64,000 bases of DNA from JAKVAV01 sp047632755 (lineage in GTDB: Bacteria > Bacteroidota > Bacteroidia > Flavobacteriales_D > Cryomorphaceae). Within the stretch, counting starts at the first letter, position 1. Each line of letters starts with the position of its first letter. A model generated the notes under the pieces. The model worked only from the letters and a program-made list of their open reading frames with translations. It made no database searches and had not been told where the DNA came from. Shown here in pieces: positions 16,945-24,513 of this stretch. The position numbers and the translations under genes were made by a program. The stretch spans positions 124,001 to 188,000 of the forward strand of contig JBLIDT010000001.1 in assembly GCA_047632755.1 (NCBI GenBank). Direction: 5' to 3'.

Positions 16945-18159
16945 CTATTGCCTAGTGATCCATTTTGCAGGATCTTCTTTAACAGTGCCTTTTTCGCTCA
17001 CTTTCCAAATTTCAATATGAGCTTCGGTTTTTCCATCTACTTCGTCTGTCAGCACTAGTCCGATGGCTTCTTTTGCCGAGATAGTTTGTCCCTTGGTCAC
17101 GAAGACCTCTTTCATATTGGAGTACACAGAACGGTATCCCCCATGGTTGATAATGATATTTTTTCCGGCTCCCGGGATACTAAAGACACCTGAAATCGTA
17201 CCATCGAAAACGGCCCGGATTTGAGCATTTTGGTTGGTCGCGATGTTGACTCCATTATTGGGCACCATAATACCTGCCAAAACTGGATGTGGATTGTCAC
17301 CAAATTTTTGAGTGATTACTCCTCTTTCAACTGGCCAAGGAAGCTTGCCTCTATTTTTTTCGAAGTCTGCTGAGAGGGCTGCGGCTTCTGGTGTTAATGA
17401 AAAAACGCCTTTGTTGTCTTCCTTCGAAGCGCGTATTTCTGCTTCGATGATCCGCTGGATTTCTTTGTTGACCTTTTCTCGTTGCTTCTCTTGTTTCTTG
17501 AGGGTCTTTAGCAAGCCTCGTTCCTCAGACTTCAGCGAAGACACCGTTTCCTTTTGTCTGGAAAGGTCTTGAGATAGATCCTGCTTTGCACCCTGCTCTT
17601 GCTCGAGGGTTTGATTTTTAGAGCCTATTGCATCATCCAGTTCTTGATTCAGACCGATTAATCTCTCCTTAGTACTTTCTATTCCTTCGACTTGCTTTTT
17701 TCTTATGTCTGCCAGTTGTCTGAAATAGCGGATCCTTCTAACCGCTTGAATGAAATCTTCGGCCGCAAAGATGAACATAAGTCTATCCTGTGTCCGATTC
17801 GTGCGGTGGGCCATCCTAACAAGGTCGGCGTAGCGGTTTTTCAACTCACCAAGTTCAGATTCTAGTATGGCAATTTGTTCGCGGTTGCGTTCAATCTGTC
17901 GGTTGTATAGCCTCACCTCTTTTTTAATGCTGTTGATGAGGTCTTCGCGAAGCCGAATCTTTTTGTTCAACAAGCCCAACTCACCCTCCATTTTGCTTCG
18001 GTTTTGACGGGTCTCTTCAAGCAATTTATTGGTGAAGCTGATTTCCCCAGAAATTTTATCGCGCTCTTTTTTCAGGCTCTCTTTTTCTTGAGCACCCGCC
18101 ACTGTGGCTCCGGCCAAAGCCAAGAATAACAGAATAGTTCTAACGGAAAAGAGGCTCAT
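16945..18159 (-). CDS. EnvC-like coiled-coil protein with degenerate LytM (M23) domain
   Basis: A 404-residue exported protein: signal peptide ending at about VAGAQ, a long coiled coil (about 25-255), then a LytM fold (about 280-400). In active M23 peptidases zinc is held by HxxxD and HxH. Here the first motif reads NNGVNIA (His replaced by Asn, Asp by Asn) and the second AHIEI (only the first His kept). This is the pattern of EnvC, which activates N-acetylmuramoyl amidases during cell separation rather than cutting peptidoglycan itself. The start lies 20 bases inside the end of the DUF4292 gene. Confidence 0.88.
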   Translation of the reverse strand: MSLFSVRTILLFLALAGATVAGAQEKESLKKERDKISGEISFTNKLLEETRQNRSKMEGELGLLNKKIRLREDLINSIKKEVRLYNRQIERNREQIAILESELGELKNRYADLVRMAHRTNRTQDRLMFIFAAEDFIQAVRRIRYFRQLADIRKKQVEGIESTKERLIGLNQELDDAIGSKNQTLEQEQGAKQDLSQDLSRQKETVSSLKSEERGLLKTLKKQEKQREKVNKEIQRIIEAEIRASKEDNKGVFSLTPEAAALSADFEKNRGKLPWPVERGVITQKFGDNPHPVLAGIMVPNNGVNIATNQNAQIRAVFDGTISGVFSIPGAGKNIIINHGGYRSVYSNMKEVFVTKGQTISAKEAIGLVLTDEVDGKTEAHIEIWKVSEKGTVKEDPAKWITRQ

Positions 18160-19042
18160 ATGTCGAAGGAACTTTAAAGGGATACGATTGGGGCGGGTTG
18201 ATTTTTATTCTGGAGTAGGAAAAGTCAAATTTCGCCGATTCCGTAGGGGTATCAATAAAGATAGTGATATCGTGAGCGAAAGAATGGCCTTCTACTTCAA
18301 GGAAATTAGTGTATTCCACCCTGAAAGAGCGCTGTGTGAGTAGGTCTTCGATGATAACCTTTTCCACCCTGAAATTGTCTGAACGCACATAAAAGCGCTT
18401 GATGACCAAATCCTCCTCTTCCAGTTTCTTAAAAGCCTTGTCAAGCTTCCTCTTCTTTACTACCTCTGTCTCAATCTGCAAGGTATCCTCCATTGAGGGT
18501 TTAAATGAAAGATCTACTGCTTTTCGCACTTTACGCGGATTCTTCGTTTGAATTACGTAGTAAAGTTCATCCACCACAGACCGGTACTTTTCGTCTTTCA
18601 ATATCTGTATCGGATTTCCTACCAATAGATTTTCTAAGAAGTCATATTGTGCTTCATAACCAAAGAGGGAGTCTAGTGCTCGATAATCGCCCAAATAGTA
18701 ATTGTCGCCCAGCTTGTCAATAAATTTAAGGCTATCGGCCGTCACCATTGCACGAGCGGCTTCTATGCCAAGTGCAGGTGTGATGCTCATCCAAATAGCG
18801 CTGTCAGACGCAACTCGCATATTGACTTTGAATGAGCGGTTTTCTTTTTCTGTTACGGCATTCACAGCAAGCTTGGCGCTCAGGGTAGTAAATTCGAAAG
18901 TATTTGCTTCGAGCTGCTCGATTATTGCCTTTTCGTTTAGGGGCACCAAGGGGCTTTTGGTAAGTGCACGCTTCGTTTTACAACCTGAAAAAATTAGGCT
19001 CGATAGAAGGAAGATGCATATCAAATGGAAAATACTTTTCAT
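18140..19042 (-). CDS. DUF4292 family lipoprotein
   Basis: A 300-residue predicted lipoprotein with signal sequence and lipobox IFSGC (Cys about residue 20). The body has short beta-strand-like patterns resembling the LolA/LolB fold, in line with DUF4292 (EQLEANTFEFTTLSAKLAVN near the start; YSRIKINPPQSYPFKVP near the end). A role in outer-membrane lipoprotein handling is possible but unproven. It lies between a TPR lipoprotein and the EnvC-like gene and overlaps the latter's start. Confidence 0.82.
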   Translation of the reverse strand: MKSIFHLICIFLLSSLIFSGCKTKRALTKSPLVPLNEKAIIEQLEANTFEFTTLSAKLAVNAVTEKENRSFKVNMRVASDSAIWMSITPALGIEAARAMVTADSLKFIDKLGDNYYLGDYRALDSLFGYEAQYDFLENLLVGNPIQILKDEKYRSVVDELYYVIQTKNPRKVRKAVDLSFKPSMEDTLQIETEVVKKRKLDKAFKKLEEEDLVIKRFYVRSDNFRVEKVIIEDLLTQRSFRVEYTNFLEVEGHSFAHDITIFIDTPTESAKFDFSYSRIKINPPQSYPFKVPSTYEPLFR

Positions 19043-20760
19043 TTGATACGGGCAATTTTTTCGTTGAGTTGAGACGCTTCACCTCCAGCGCCTAGTGCCA
19101 TTTGCCAAGCGATTTTTGCGTCCTCTTTTTTGTCTAGTTGCCAAAGGATATCCCCGTGGTGTTCTAAAACATCAGGATCTTCTGACCCGCCGTTTTTCAA
19201 TGCTTCTTTTATCCAGAAAAGTGCATTTTGGTAATTACCTCTCTTGAAAAGTACCCAGGCGTAAGTATCTTGAAAGCTCACCTGATTCGGAATCAAATCA
19301 TTGGCAGTCCTCGCCATGGCCTCCGCTTTCTCCAAATTTTGTCCTCGAAGAGATAGATAATATGCATAATTGTTGAGCACTATCACGTTTGTGGGACTGT
19401 ACTTCAACGCTTTGTCGTAAGACGCATCACTCGACTTATCATCATTGATTGAGTGATGAGCATCGCCCAGCGAAGCGTAGAACTGGCCGAGCAATTCATT
19501 ATTGTCAATGACCAAATTCTTGCCCGCTTCAAGCGCATCGATCGCTTCTTTAGTTCGTCCCAACTGTTGCAGTGCAATACCATTGAAGAGATAAAAAATT
19601 GGCTGCTGCGGAAAGTACTCGAGTGCTTTTTCACTCTCGGTGTTCATGGTCTCAAAATCATTTAGCGTCGAACTGATGATTAGAATTTCTTGCCAAATGG
19701 GAGGGCGGTTGGGATCGAGTTCTACCGCTTTTTGAAACTTTGCTCGGGCTTCCTCCTGTCGATTGAAGTTATTGTACAGATCACCTTGTATGGCATGCGA
19801 CTTTGCGTTTTGCGGATGAGCCGCAACCAATTCATCTGAAAGCATGAAAAGATATTCAAGCGATTCTCCAGGGCTTGACATAAGATTGAGGAGGATATTG
19901 ATTTTTACGTCAATTCCCAAGTCTTCACTGCGAAAGGCTGATGTTAAATACGCACGAGCTTTTGAAGTTTTCCCTTCTTGCTCTGCCATTTCGAAAAGAG
20001 CCAAAAGTACCAGCCCATTGTCAGGGTCGATTTCGAGCATTTCGGCATACAGAGCTTTGGCTTCTTCATTTCTGCCTGTTTGCTCCAAGATCTCTGCCTT
20101 CATTCCGTAATACCGGATTTCTCCAGGATTTATTTCAATCAGCTTGTTCGCCTCCTCAAACGCTTTTTCTGCTTTGCCCTGTTCCAAATAGATTATTTGC
20201 CTTTGCATGGCAATTTCTTCCATAGATCCGAAGCGGCCTTCCAGGTCATCATAGACTTCCAAGGCCTCATCGTATTTGCCTCGAGCGCTCATGAGCGAAC
20301 CTAGATTGAAGTAATAATCGTACTTCTCTGGTTGTGAGTATATTATACTTCTAACGGTTTCAATTGCTTCATCAAGTCTTCCAGATTCGGCATAGATCTG
20401 CGCCAAGTATTCCGAGTACCACTGATTTTCAGGGTCGATCTCTCTCGCCTTTTCTAGCAGTGTAGCAGCCTCGCCCAACCGACCTCTTTCAACAGAGATT
20501 TTGGCTAAATCAAACATAGCAGCATCGCTCTGCGGGTTGATGGCTAGGGCCTTTTGGAATAGACGCTCAGCCTCGGTCAAATTACCCAGAATCTTCTCCT
20601 TGTTTCCGTCTAAAAATGCAATTTGATATGCACGCGATTCAGTTTCGGTTAGTTCAGCTTCGGTTTGAGACTTCTTCCTGAAACCGTCTTCGGTGCTCTT
20701 GCAGCCAATAGCGGCAAAAAGGAGAATGGTGAATATGGCTATGTTATGGATTCGAATCAT
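19039..20760 (-). CDS. TPR-repeat lipoprotein
   Basis: A 573-residue lipoprotein (lipobox AAIGC, Cys about 20) made almost wholly of tetratricopeptide repeats from about residue 45 to the end. Clear units include AERLFQKALAINPQSDAAMF, AATLLEKAREIDPENQWYSE and DASYDKALKYSPTNVIVLNN, more than ten in all. TPR proteins act as docking scaffolds; nothing here shows the partner. The start overlaps the nucleotidyltransferase stop by four bases, and the end overlaps the next lipoprotein gene by four, so translation is probably coupled across all three. Confidence 0.88.
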   Translation of the reverse strand: MIRIHNIAIFTILLFAAIGCKSTEDGFRKKSQTEAELTETESRAYQIAFLDGNKEKILGNLTEAERLFQKALAINPQSDAAMFDLAKISVERGRLGEAATLLEKAREIDPENQWYSEYLAQIYAESGRLDEAIETVRSIIYSQPEKYDYYFNLGSLMSARGKYDEALEVYDDLEGRFGSMEEIAMQRQIIYLEQGKAEKAFEEANKLIEINPGEIRYYGMKAEILEQTGRNEEAKALYAEMLEIDPDNGLVLLALFEMAEQEGKTSKARAYLTSAFRSEDLGIDVKINILLNLMSSPGESLEYLFMLSDELVAAHPQNAKSHAIQGDLYNNFNRQEEARAKFQKAVELDPNRPPIWQEILIISSTLNDFETMNTESEKALEYFPQQPIFYLFNGIALQQLGRTKEAIDALEAGKNLVIDNNELLGQFYASLGDAHHSINDDKSSDASYDKALKYSPTNVIVLNNYAYYLSLRGQNLEKAEAMARTANDLIPNQVSFQDTYAWVLFKRGNYQNALFWIKEALKNGGSEDPDVLEHHGDILWQLDKKEDAKIAWQMALGAGGEASQLNEKIARIK

Positions 20761-21761
20761 TTGATTTCGTTGTAGTCGCCAAGGCTCAATACTGCAGGCT
20801 TGGTCTCTAACTTAACGAAGCTCCCAATCATGGATTGTGCCATTGACTGACCTACTAGTTGAGAGTGGTCTTGGACAAGGCTGTAAGAAATTCGGGAATC
20901 TTCAATCGTTGTGTCGTTTCCGATGGAGGCATTGGGGCCGATAACGGAATTGATGATTTTCGAACCAGAGCCGATGTAGCATGGAGCGATGATGGTCGAG
21001 TTGATCACTTCCACATCTGGTGCAATTTCAGAAGTAGCGTATTTCAAATCGAGAACGCGATTTGATGTCTCAATCGTCACTTTTGCGTTTCCGCAATCCA
21101 TCCACTCGTCTACCTTTCCAGGAGAAAAAGTCTTGTTTTTTTCAGTCATTCGACGCAGGGCATCGGGAAGTTGGTACTCCCCTCCTTTCATCACTTTATG
21201 CTCAATTAAGTACTCGATCTCGGTATACAAATCGCGACCTTCCTTAAAGTAGTAGCAACCGATCATTGCTAAATCACTCACAAATTCCTGTGGTTTTTCT
21301 ACAAAGTCAATAATGTGGCCTTTTTCGTTGAGTTTCACTACTCCGAAACTTGAAGGATCGTCTATTTGTTTCACCCACAGCATTCCGTCTGCATTTGAGT
21401 CGAGCTTAAAATCAGCTTTGAAAAGCGTGTCCGCAAAGGCGACTATTGTTTTTCCTTTGAGGGCTTCTTTGGCGCACCAAATCGCATGAGCAGTTCCCAG
21501 AGCTTCGTCTTGGTAAGCTATTTTTCCTTGCGCACCAAGACTTTTGGCTACAGCCAACAAATGGTTTTCTACGTCTTCGCCAAATCGACCCGTCACAAAA
21601 ACGACCTCTTCCAAAGGTTCATCTTTCAAGAGTCGGGCAATGTCTTCAACCAAATGCTGAACGATAGGTTTGCCAGCAATTTTTACAAGAGGTTTGGGAA
21701 CGGTGAGCGTATGAGGGCGAAGTCGCTTGCCGCGACCAGCCATAGGTATAATGATGTTCAT
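20757..21761 (-). CDS. Sugar-phosphate nucleotidyltransferase with left-handed beta-helix tail
   Basis: A 334-residue enzyme activating a sugar 1-phosphate with an NTP. The nucleotide-binding signature GRGKRLRPHTLTVPKPLVKI is at residues 9-28, with AFADTLFKADF and VEKPQEF further on. From about residue 235 the sequence turns into hexapeptide-like repeats (VEVINSTIIAPCYIGSGSKI), a left-handed beta-helix as in GlmU-type and long RfbA-type proteins. The base and sugar cannot be told from sequence; dTDP-glucose or GDP-mannose type are both possible. It lies next to the flippase gene, suggesting glycan precursor supply. Confidence 0.88.
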   Translation of the reverse strand: MNIIIPMAGRGKRLRPHTLTVPKPLVKIAGKPIVQHLVEDIARLLKDEPLEEVVFVTGRFGEDVENHLLAVAKSLGAQGKIAYQDEALGTAHAIWCAKEALKGKTIVAFADTLFKADFKLDSNADGMLWVKQIDDPSSFGVVKLNEKGHIIDFVEKPQEFVSDLAMIGCYYFKEGRDLYTEIEYLIEHKVMKGGEYQLPDALRRMTEKNKTFSPGKVDEWMDCGNAKVTIETSNRVLDLKYATSEIAPDVEVINSTIIAPCYIGSGSKIINSVIGPNASIGNDTTIEDSRISYSLVQDHSQLVGQSMAQSMIGSFVKLETKPAVLSLGDYNEIK

Positions 21762-21767
21762 TCAGTA

Positions 21768-22208
21768 TCAGTTTTTTTTTCCAGTGCTTCCAAAACCACC
21801 CTCACCACGAAGAGTTTCGGAGAGCGATGAAACTTCTTTAAAGCTGGCAATTTCATGGCGCGCGATAACCATTTGAGCTATGCGATCGCCGTTTTGAATG
21901 GTAGCCTCAACAGCCGACAAATTTACCAATAATACTTTCACCTCTCCGCGGTAGTCAGCATCGATCGTTCCTGGTGAGTTTAAGACGGTTACACCCTCTT
22001 TGTAGGCCATTCCACTGCGGGGCCTTATTTGGGCTTCCGTTCCTACGGGAAGTGCGATATAAATACCCGTATCGATCAACTTTCTTTCGAGTGGTTTCAG
22101 TACTACATTATCTGAGATATTTGCTCTTAAGTCGCACCCAGCGCTGCCTTCAGTAGCATAGTGCGGGAGAGGGTGCTCGGATTTATTTATGATTTCAACC
22201 GTTGTCAT
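21768..22208 (-). CDS. dut: dUTP diphosphatase
   Basis: Hydrolyses dUTP to dUMP, keeping uracil out of DNA and feeding dTMP synthesis. The 146-residue protein has all five trimeric dUTPase motifs: GSAGCDLRANI, RPRSGMAYKEGV, SPGTIDADYRGEVKV with the catalytic Asp, RIAQMVI, and the C-terminal RGEGGFGSTGK arm. ATG start at 22208; it overlaps the end of the flippase gene by 14 bases. Confidence 0.97.
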   Translation of the reverse strand: MTTVEIINKSEHPLPHYATEGSAGCDLRANISDNVVLKPLERKLIDTGIYIALPVGTEAQIRPRSGMAYKEGVTVLNSPGTIDADYRGEVKVLLVNLSAVEATIQNGDRIAQMVIARHEIASFKEVSSLSETLRGEGGFGSTGKKN

Positions 22209-23676
22209 TTAGTCTGAGTTGTTTTTTTTCTTTTTGAAAAGCGAATAAAGTGAATAGTATAATGACTCCGATACCTCCCGCATATTTCATCCAACCTTGT
22301 GGGTCGATGAATTCGAAAGTGAAGACCAAAACCACAGCTAGTAGGACATACTGAGCGATGGAGGATAAGTCATAAGGCATAGGGTGATGCTTTCGCATAA
22401 GGCCGTAAGAAATGATAGTCATAATGACATATGCCGCCAGCGTAGCCCAGGCAGAGCCGAAGTAACCGATTTTTGGCACCAGCCAAATGTTAAGCCCTAT
22501 AGTGACAAGCGCGCCGCTCAGAGCTATTCCCGCGCCGTAAATGGTTTTGTCATTGAGCTTGTACCAAAATGAAAGATTGAAGACGACGCCGTAAAAAATA
22601 TAGGCGCATAGTAGAATAGGGATCACTTCAGCCCCAACGCGAAACTCCTCACCGATAAGCAGGAGGGCGATATCATCCAAACAAATGAGCGCCATACTGA
22701 TGAGCAAGGCCACGATGAAATAATACTTCATCACGTCTGCCTGAACTTGATTGCTCTTCTTGCCTTTTTCTAAAGAAAAGATAAAAGGCTCTGCGGCGAA
22801 GCGGTAGGCTTGGATGCCAATGCTCAGGAGCATGGCCACCTTATAGCAGGCGCCGTAAATTCCCAGTTGTGCAGCAGCCTCTTCTTTTGGAAGACCCGAA
22901 AGACTTTCGAAAGCTGCTCTATCAAACGTTTCGTTAATTATTCCTGCCAGCCCCAAGAAGAGAAGGGGAAGTGCATAAGGCAACAGTTCTTTGAAAAGCC
23001 TCGGGTCGAACCCGTATTTTAACCCTTTTAGAACAGGCAAGAGCAGAATCAGCTTGGTAAGGCTTCCTGCTAAATTGGCCACGAAAACGTAACCTATTCC
23101 AAATTCAGGATGGTAAAAGCTGGTCACCCAATCGTTGCCATTTTCCATTGCGGCGGGACAATAGAGGAAAAAGAACAAGTTCAAGAGAATGTTGACAACG
23201 ATGCTGGCCAAATTGACCGAAGCAAAACGAATGGCTTTGTTCTGCAGCCTGAGCCTGGCAAAAGGAATGGTAACGAATGAGTCGATTGCCACGATCCACC
23301 CAAAGAGGATGATATACTCGGGGTTGGACGCGTATCCTATGGCATCTGCCATATTTCCACCCGTGAGATAAACGAGCGCAATAAAAAGCGTGGAAGTGGA
23401 TAGGAGCGAAATAGCCGCCGTGCTAAACACAACTGATTGCTTTGAGGGATCTTTTTCGCGAGAGGCAAAGCGGAAGAATGCCGTTTCCATTCCGTAAGTC
23501 AAGAAGACCAGAAAAAATGCCACATAGGCATACAGCTCAGTAATGGCACCGTACTCCACCTTATCGAAAATACGGGTATAGAAAGGAGTGAGGATAAAAA
23601 AGTTCATCACACGACCCACGATGCTACTTACGCCGTAGATGGCTGTTTGGCCAAGAAGGCTTCGCAACGCACTCAT
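22195..23676 (-). CDS. Polysaccharide/lipid-linked oligosaccharide flippase (MOP/MATE superfamily)
   Basis: A 493-residue integral membrane protein with about 12-14 hydrophobic helices, starting LGQTAIYGVSSIVGRVMNFF, the usual opening of Wzx-like polysaccharide transporters. A charged cytoplasmic loop sits near residues 300-320 (LEKGKKSNQVQADVMKYYF). Expected to move a lipid-linked glycan or peptidoglycan precursor across the inner membrane. It is followed by dut and a sugar nucleotidyltransferase; no glycosyltransferase is adjacent. Substrate unknown. Confidence 0.87.
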   Translation of the reverse strand: MSALRSLLGQTAIYGVSSIVGRVMNFFILTPFYTRIFDKVEYGAITELYAYVAFFLVFLTYGMETAFFRFASREKDPSKQSVVFSTAAISLLSTSTLFIALVYLTGGNMADAIGYASNPEYIILFGWIVAIDSFVTIPFARLRLQNKAIRFASVNLASIVVNILLNLFFFLYCPAAMENGNDWVTSFYHPEFGIGYVFVANLAGSLTKLILLLPVLKGLKYGFDPRLFKELLPYALPLLFLGLAGIINETFDRAAFESLSGLPKEEAAAQLGIYGACYKVAMLLSIGIQAYRFAAEPFIFSLEKGKKSNQVQADVMKYYFIVALLISMALICLDDIALLLIGEEFRVGAEVIPILLCAYIFYGVVFNLSFWYKLNDKTIYGAGIALSGALVTIGLNIWLVPKIGYFGSAWATLAAYVIMTIISYGLMRKHHPMPYDLSSIAQYVLLAVVLVFTFEFIDPQGWMKYAGGIGVIILFTLFAFQKEKKQLRLNDNG

Positions 23677-23691
23677 AAAATGGGGAAGGAT

Positions 23692-24489
23692 TTATTCACC
23701 CTTGAAGGTAGGTTTGCGTTTTTCTAAAAATGCTTGAGTTCCTTCTTTGAAATCTCCTGACTTGAAGCAAGCGCCGAAAGAGTCTATTTCAACTTGATAA
23801 CCATCAACTCCTTCAGAATATTGTGCATTCACTGAACGAATGGCAAGCCCAACTGCCGATGGAGAATTTCTAGCGATTTTTCCCGCTAGCTTTCTGCATT
23901 CGTCTAAAAGCTCTTCTTGGCTCACAACCTTGTTTACCAGGCCAAGGCGATACGCTTCCTGCGCATCGATCATCTGGGCCGAAGTAATCATTTCAAGAGC
24001 TTTTCCTTTCCCTACGAGCTGCGCTAGCCTTTGGGTGCCACCGTATCCTGGTATTACGCCTAGACTGACTTCGGGCAACCCGAGTCGTGCATTTTCTGAA
24101 GCCATTCGGATGTGACAGGACATAGCCAGCTCGAGTCCCCCACCAAGTGCAAACCCATTGACCGCAGCTATTACAGGAGTTTTCATTTCCTCAATTGCCG
24201 TAAAGAGCAAGTCCTGACCTTGTTGGCTCAACTCTCTTCCTTGCACTTCATCGAAGTGAGCGAATTCAGAAATGTCTGCGCCAGCAACGAAGGCTTTTTC
24301 TCCTGCCCCCGTCAAAATTACCACACGAGTTTCTTTATCTTCATCCGCTTTCTTAAGCTCTGCGGAGAGGTCTTTGATAAGCTCGGAGTTCAGAGCGTTC
24401 AATTTATCGGCTCTGTTTATGGTCACTTTTCGGATGTGGCCTGTTTGTGTAACGATAATATTATCCATGATTTCGAATTGCGGTTTCAT
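23692..24489 (-). CDS. Enoyl-CoA hydratase/isomerase family protein
   Basis: A 265-residue crotonase-fold enzyme, most like short-chain enoyl-CoA hydratase (hydration of trans-2-enoyl-CoA in fatty acid or amino acid breakdown). The oxyanion-hole motif is AFVAGADISEF, the CoA/active-site block NGFALGGGLELAMSCHIRMA, and the second catalytic segment LGLPEVSLGVIPGYGGTQRL, with glutamates at the positions expected for hydratases. ATG at 24489; an in-frame ATG at 24468 is also plausible. It is the first gene of the minus-strand run and diverges from the metalloprotease, with only 24 bases between. Confidence 0.92.
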   Translation of the reverse strand: MKPQFEIMDNIIVTQTGHIRKVTINRADKLNALNSELIKDLSAELKKADEDKETRVVILTGAGEKAFVAGADISEFAHFDEVQGRELSQQGQDLLFTAIEEMKTPVIAAVNGFALGGGLELAMSCHIRMASENARLGLPEVSLGVIPGYGGTQRLAQLVGKGKALEMITSAQMIDAQEAYRLGLVNKVVSQEELLDECRKLAGKIARNSPSAVGLAIRSVNAQYSEGVDGYQVEIDSFGACFKSGDFKEGTQAFLEKRKPTFKGE

Positions 24490-24513
24490 GCAAATGTAAT
24501 TTCTTGAATCAAA

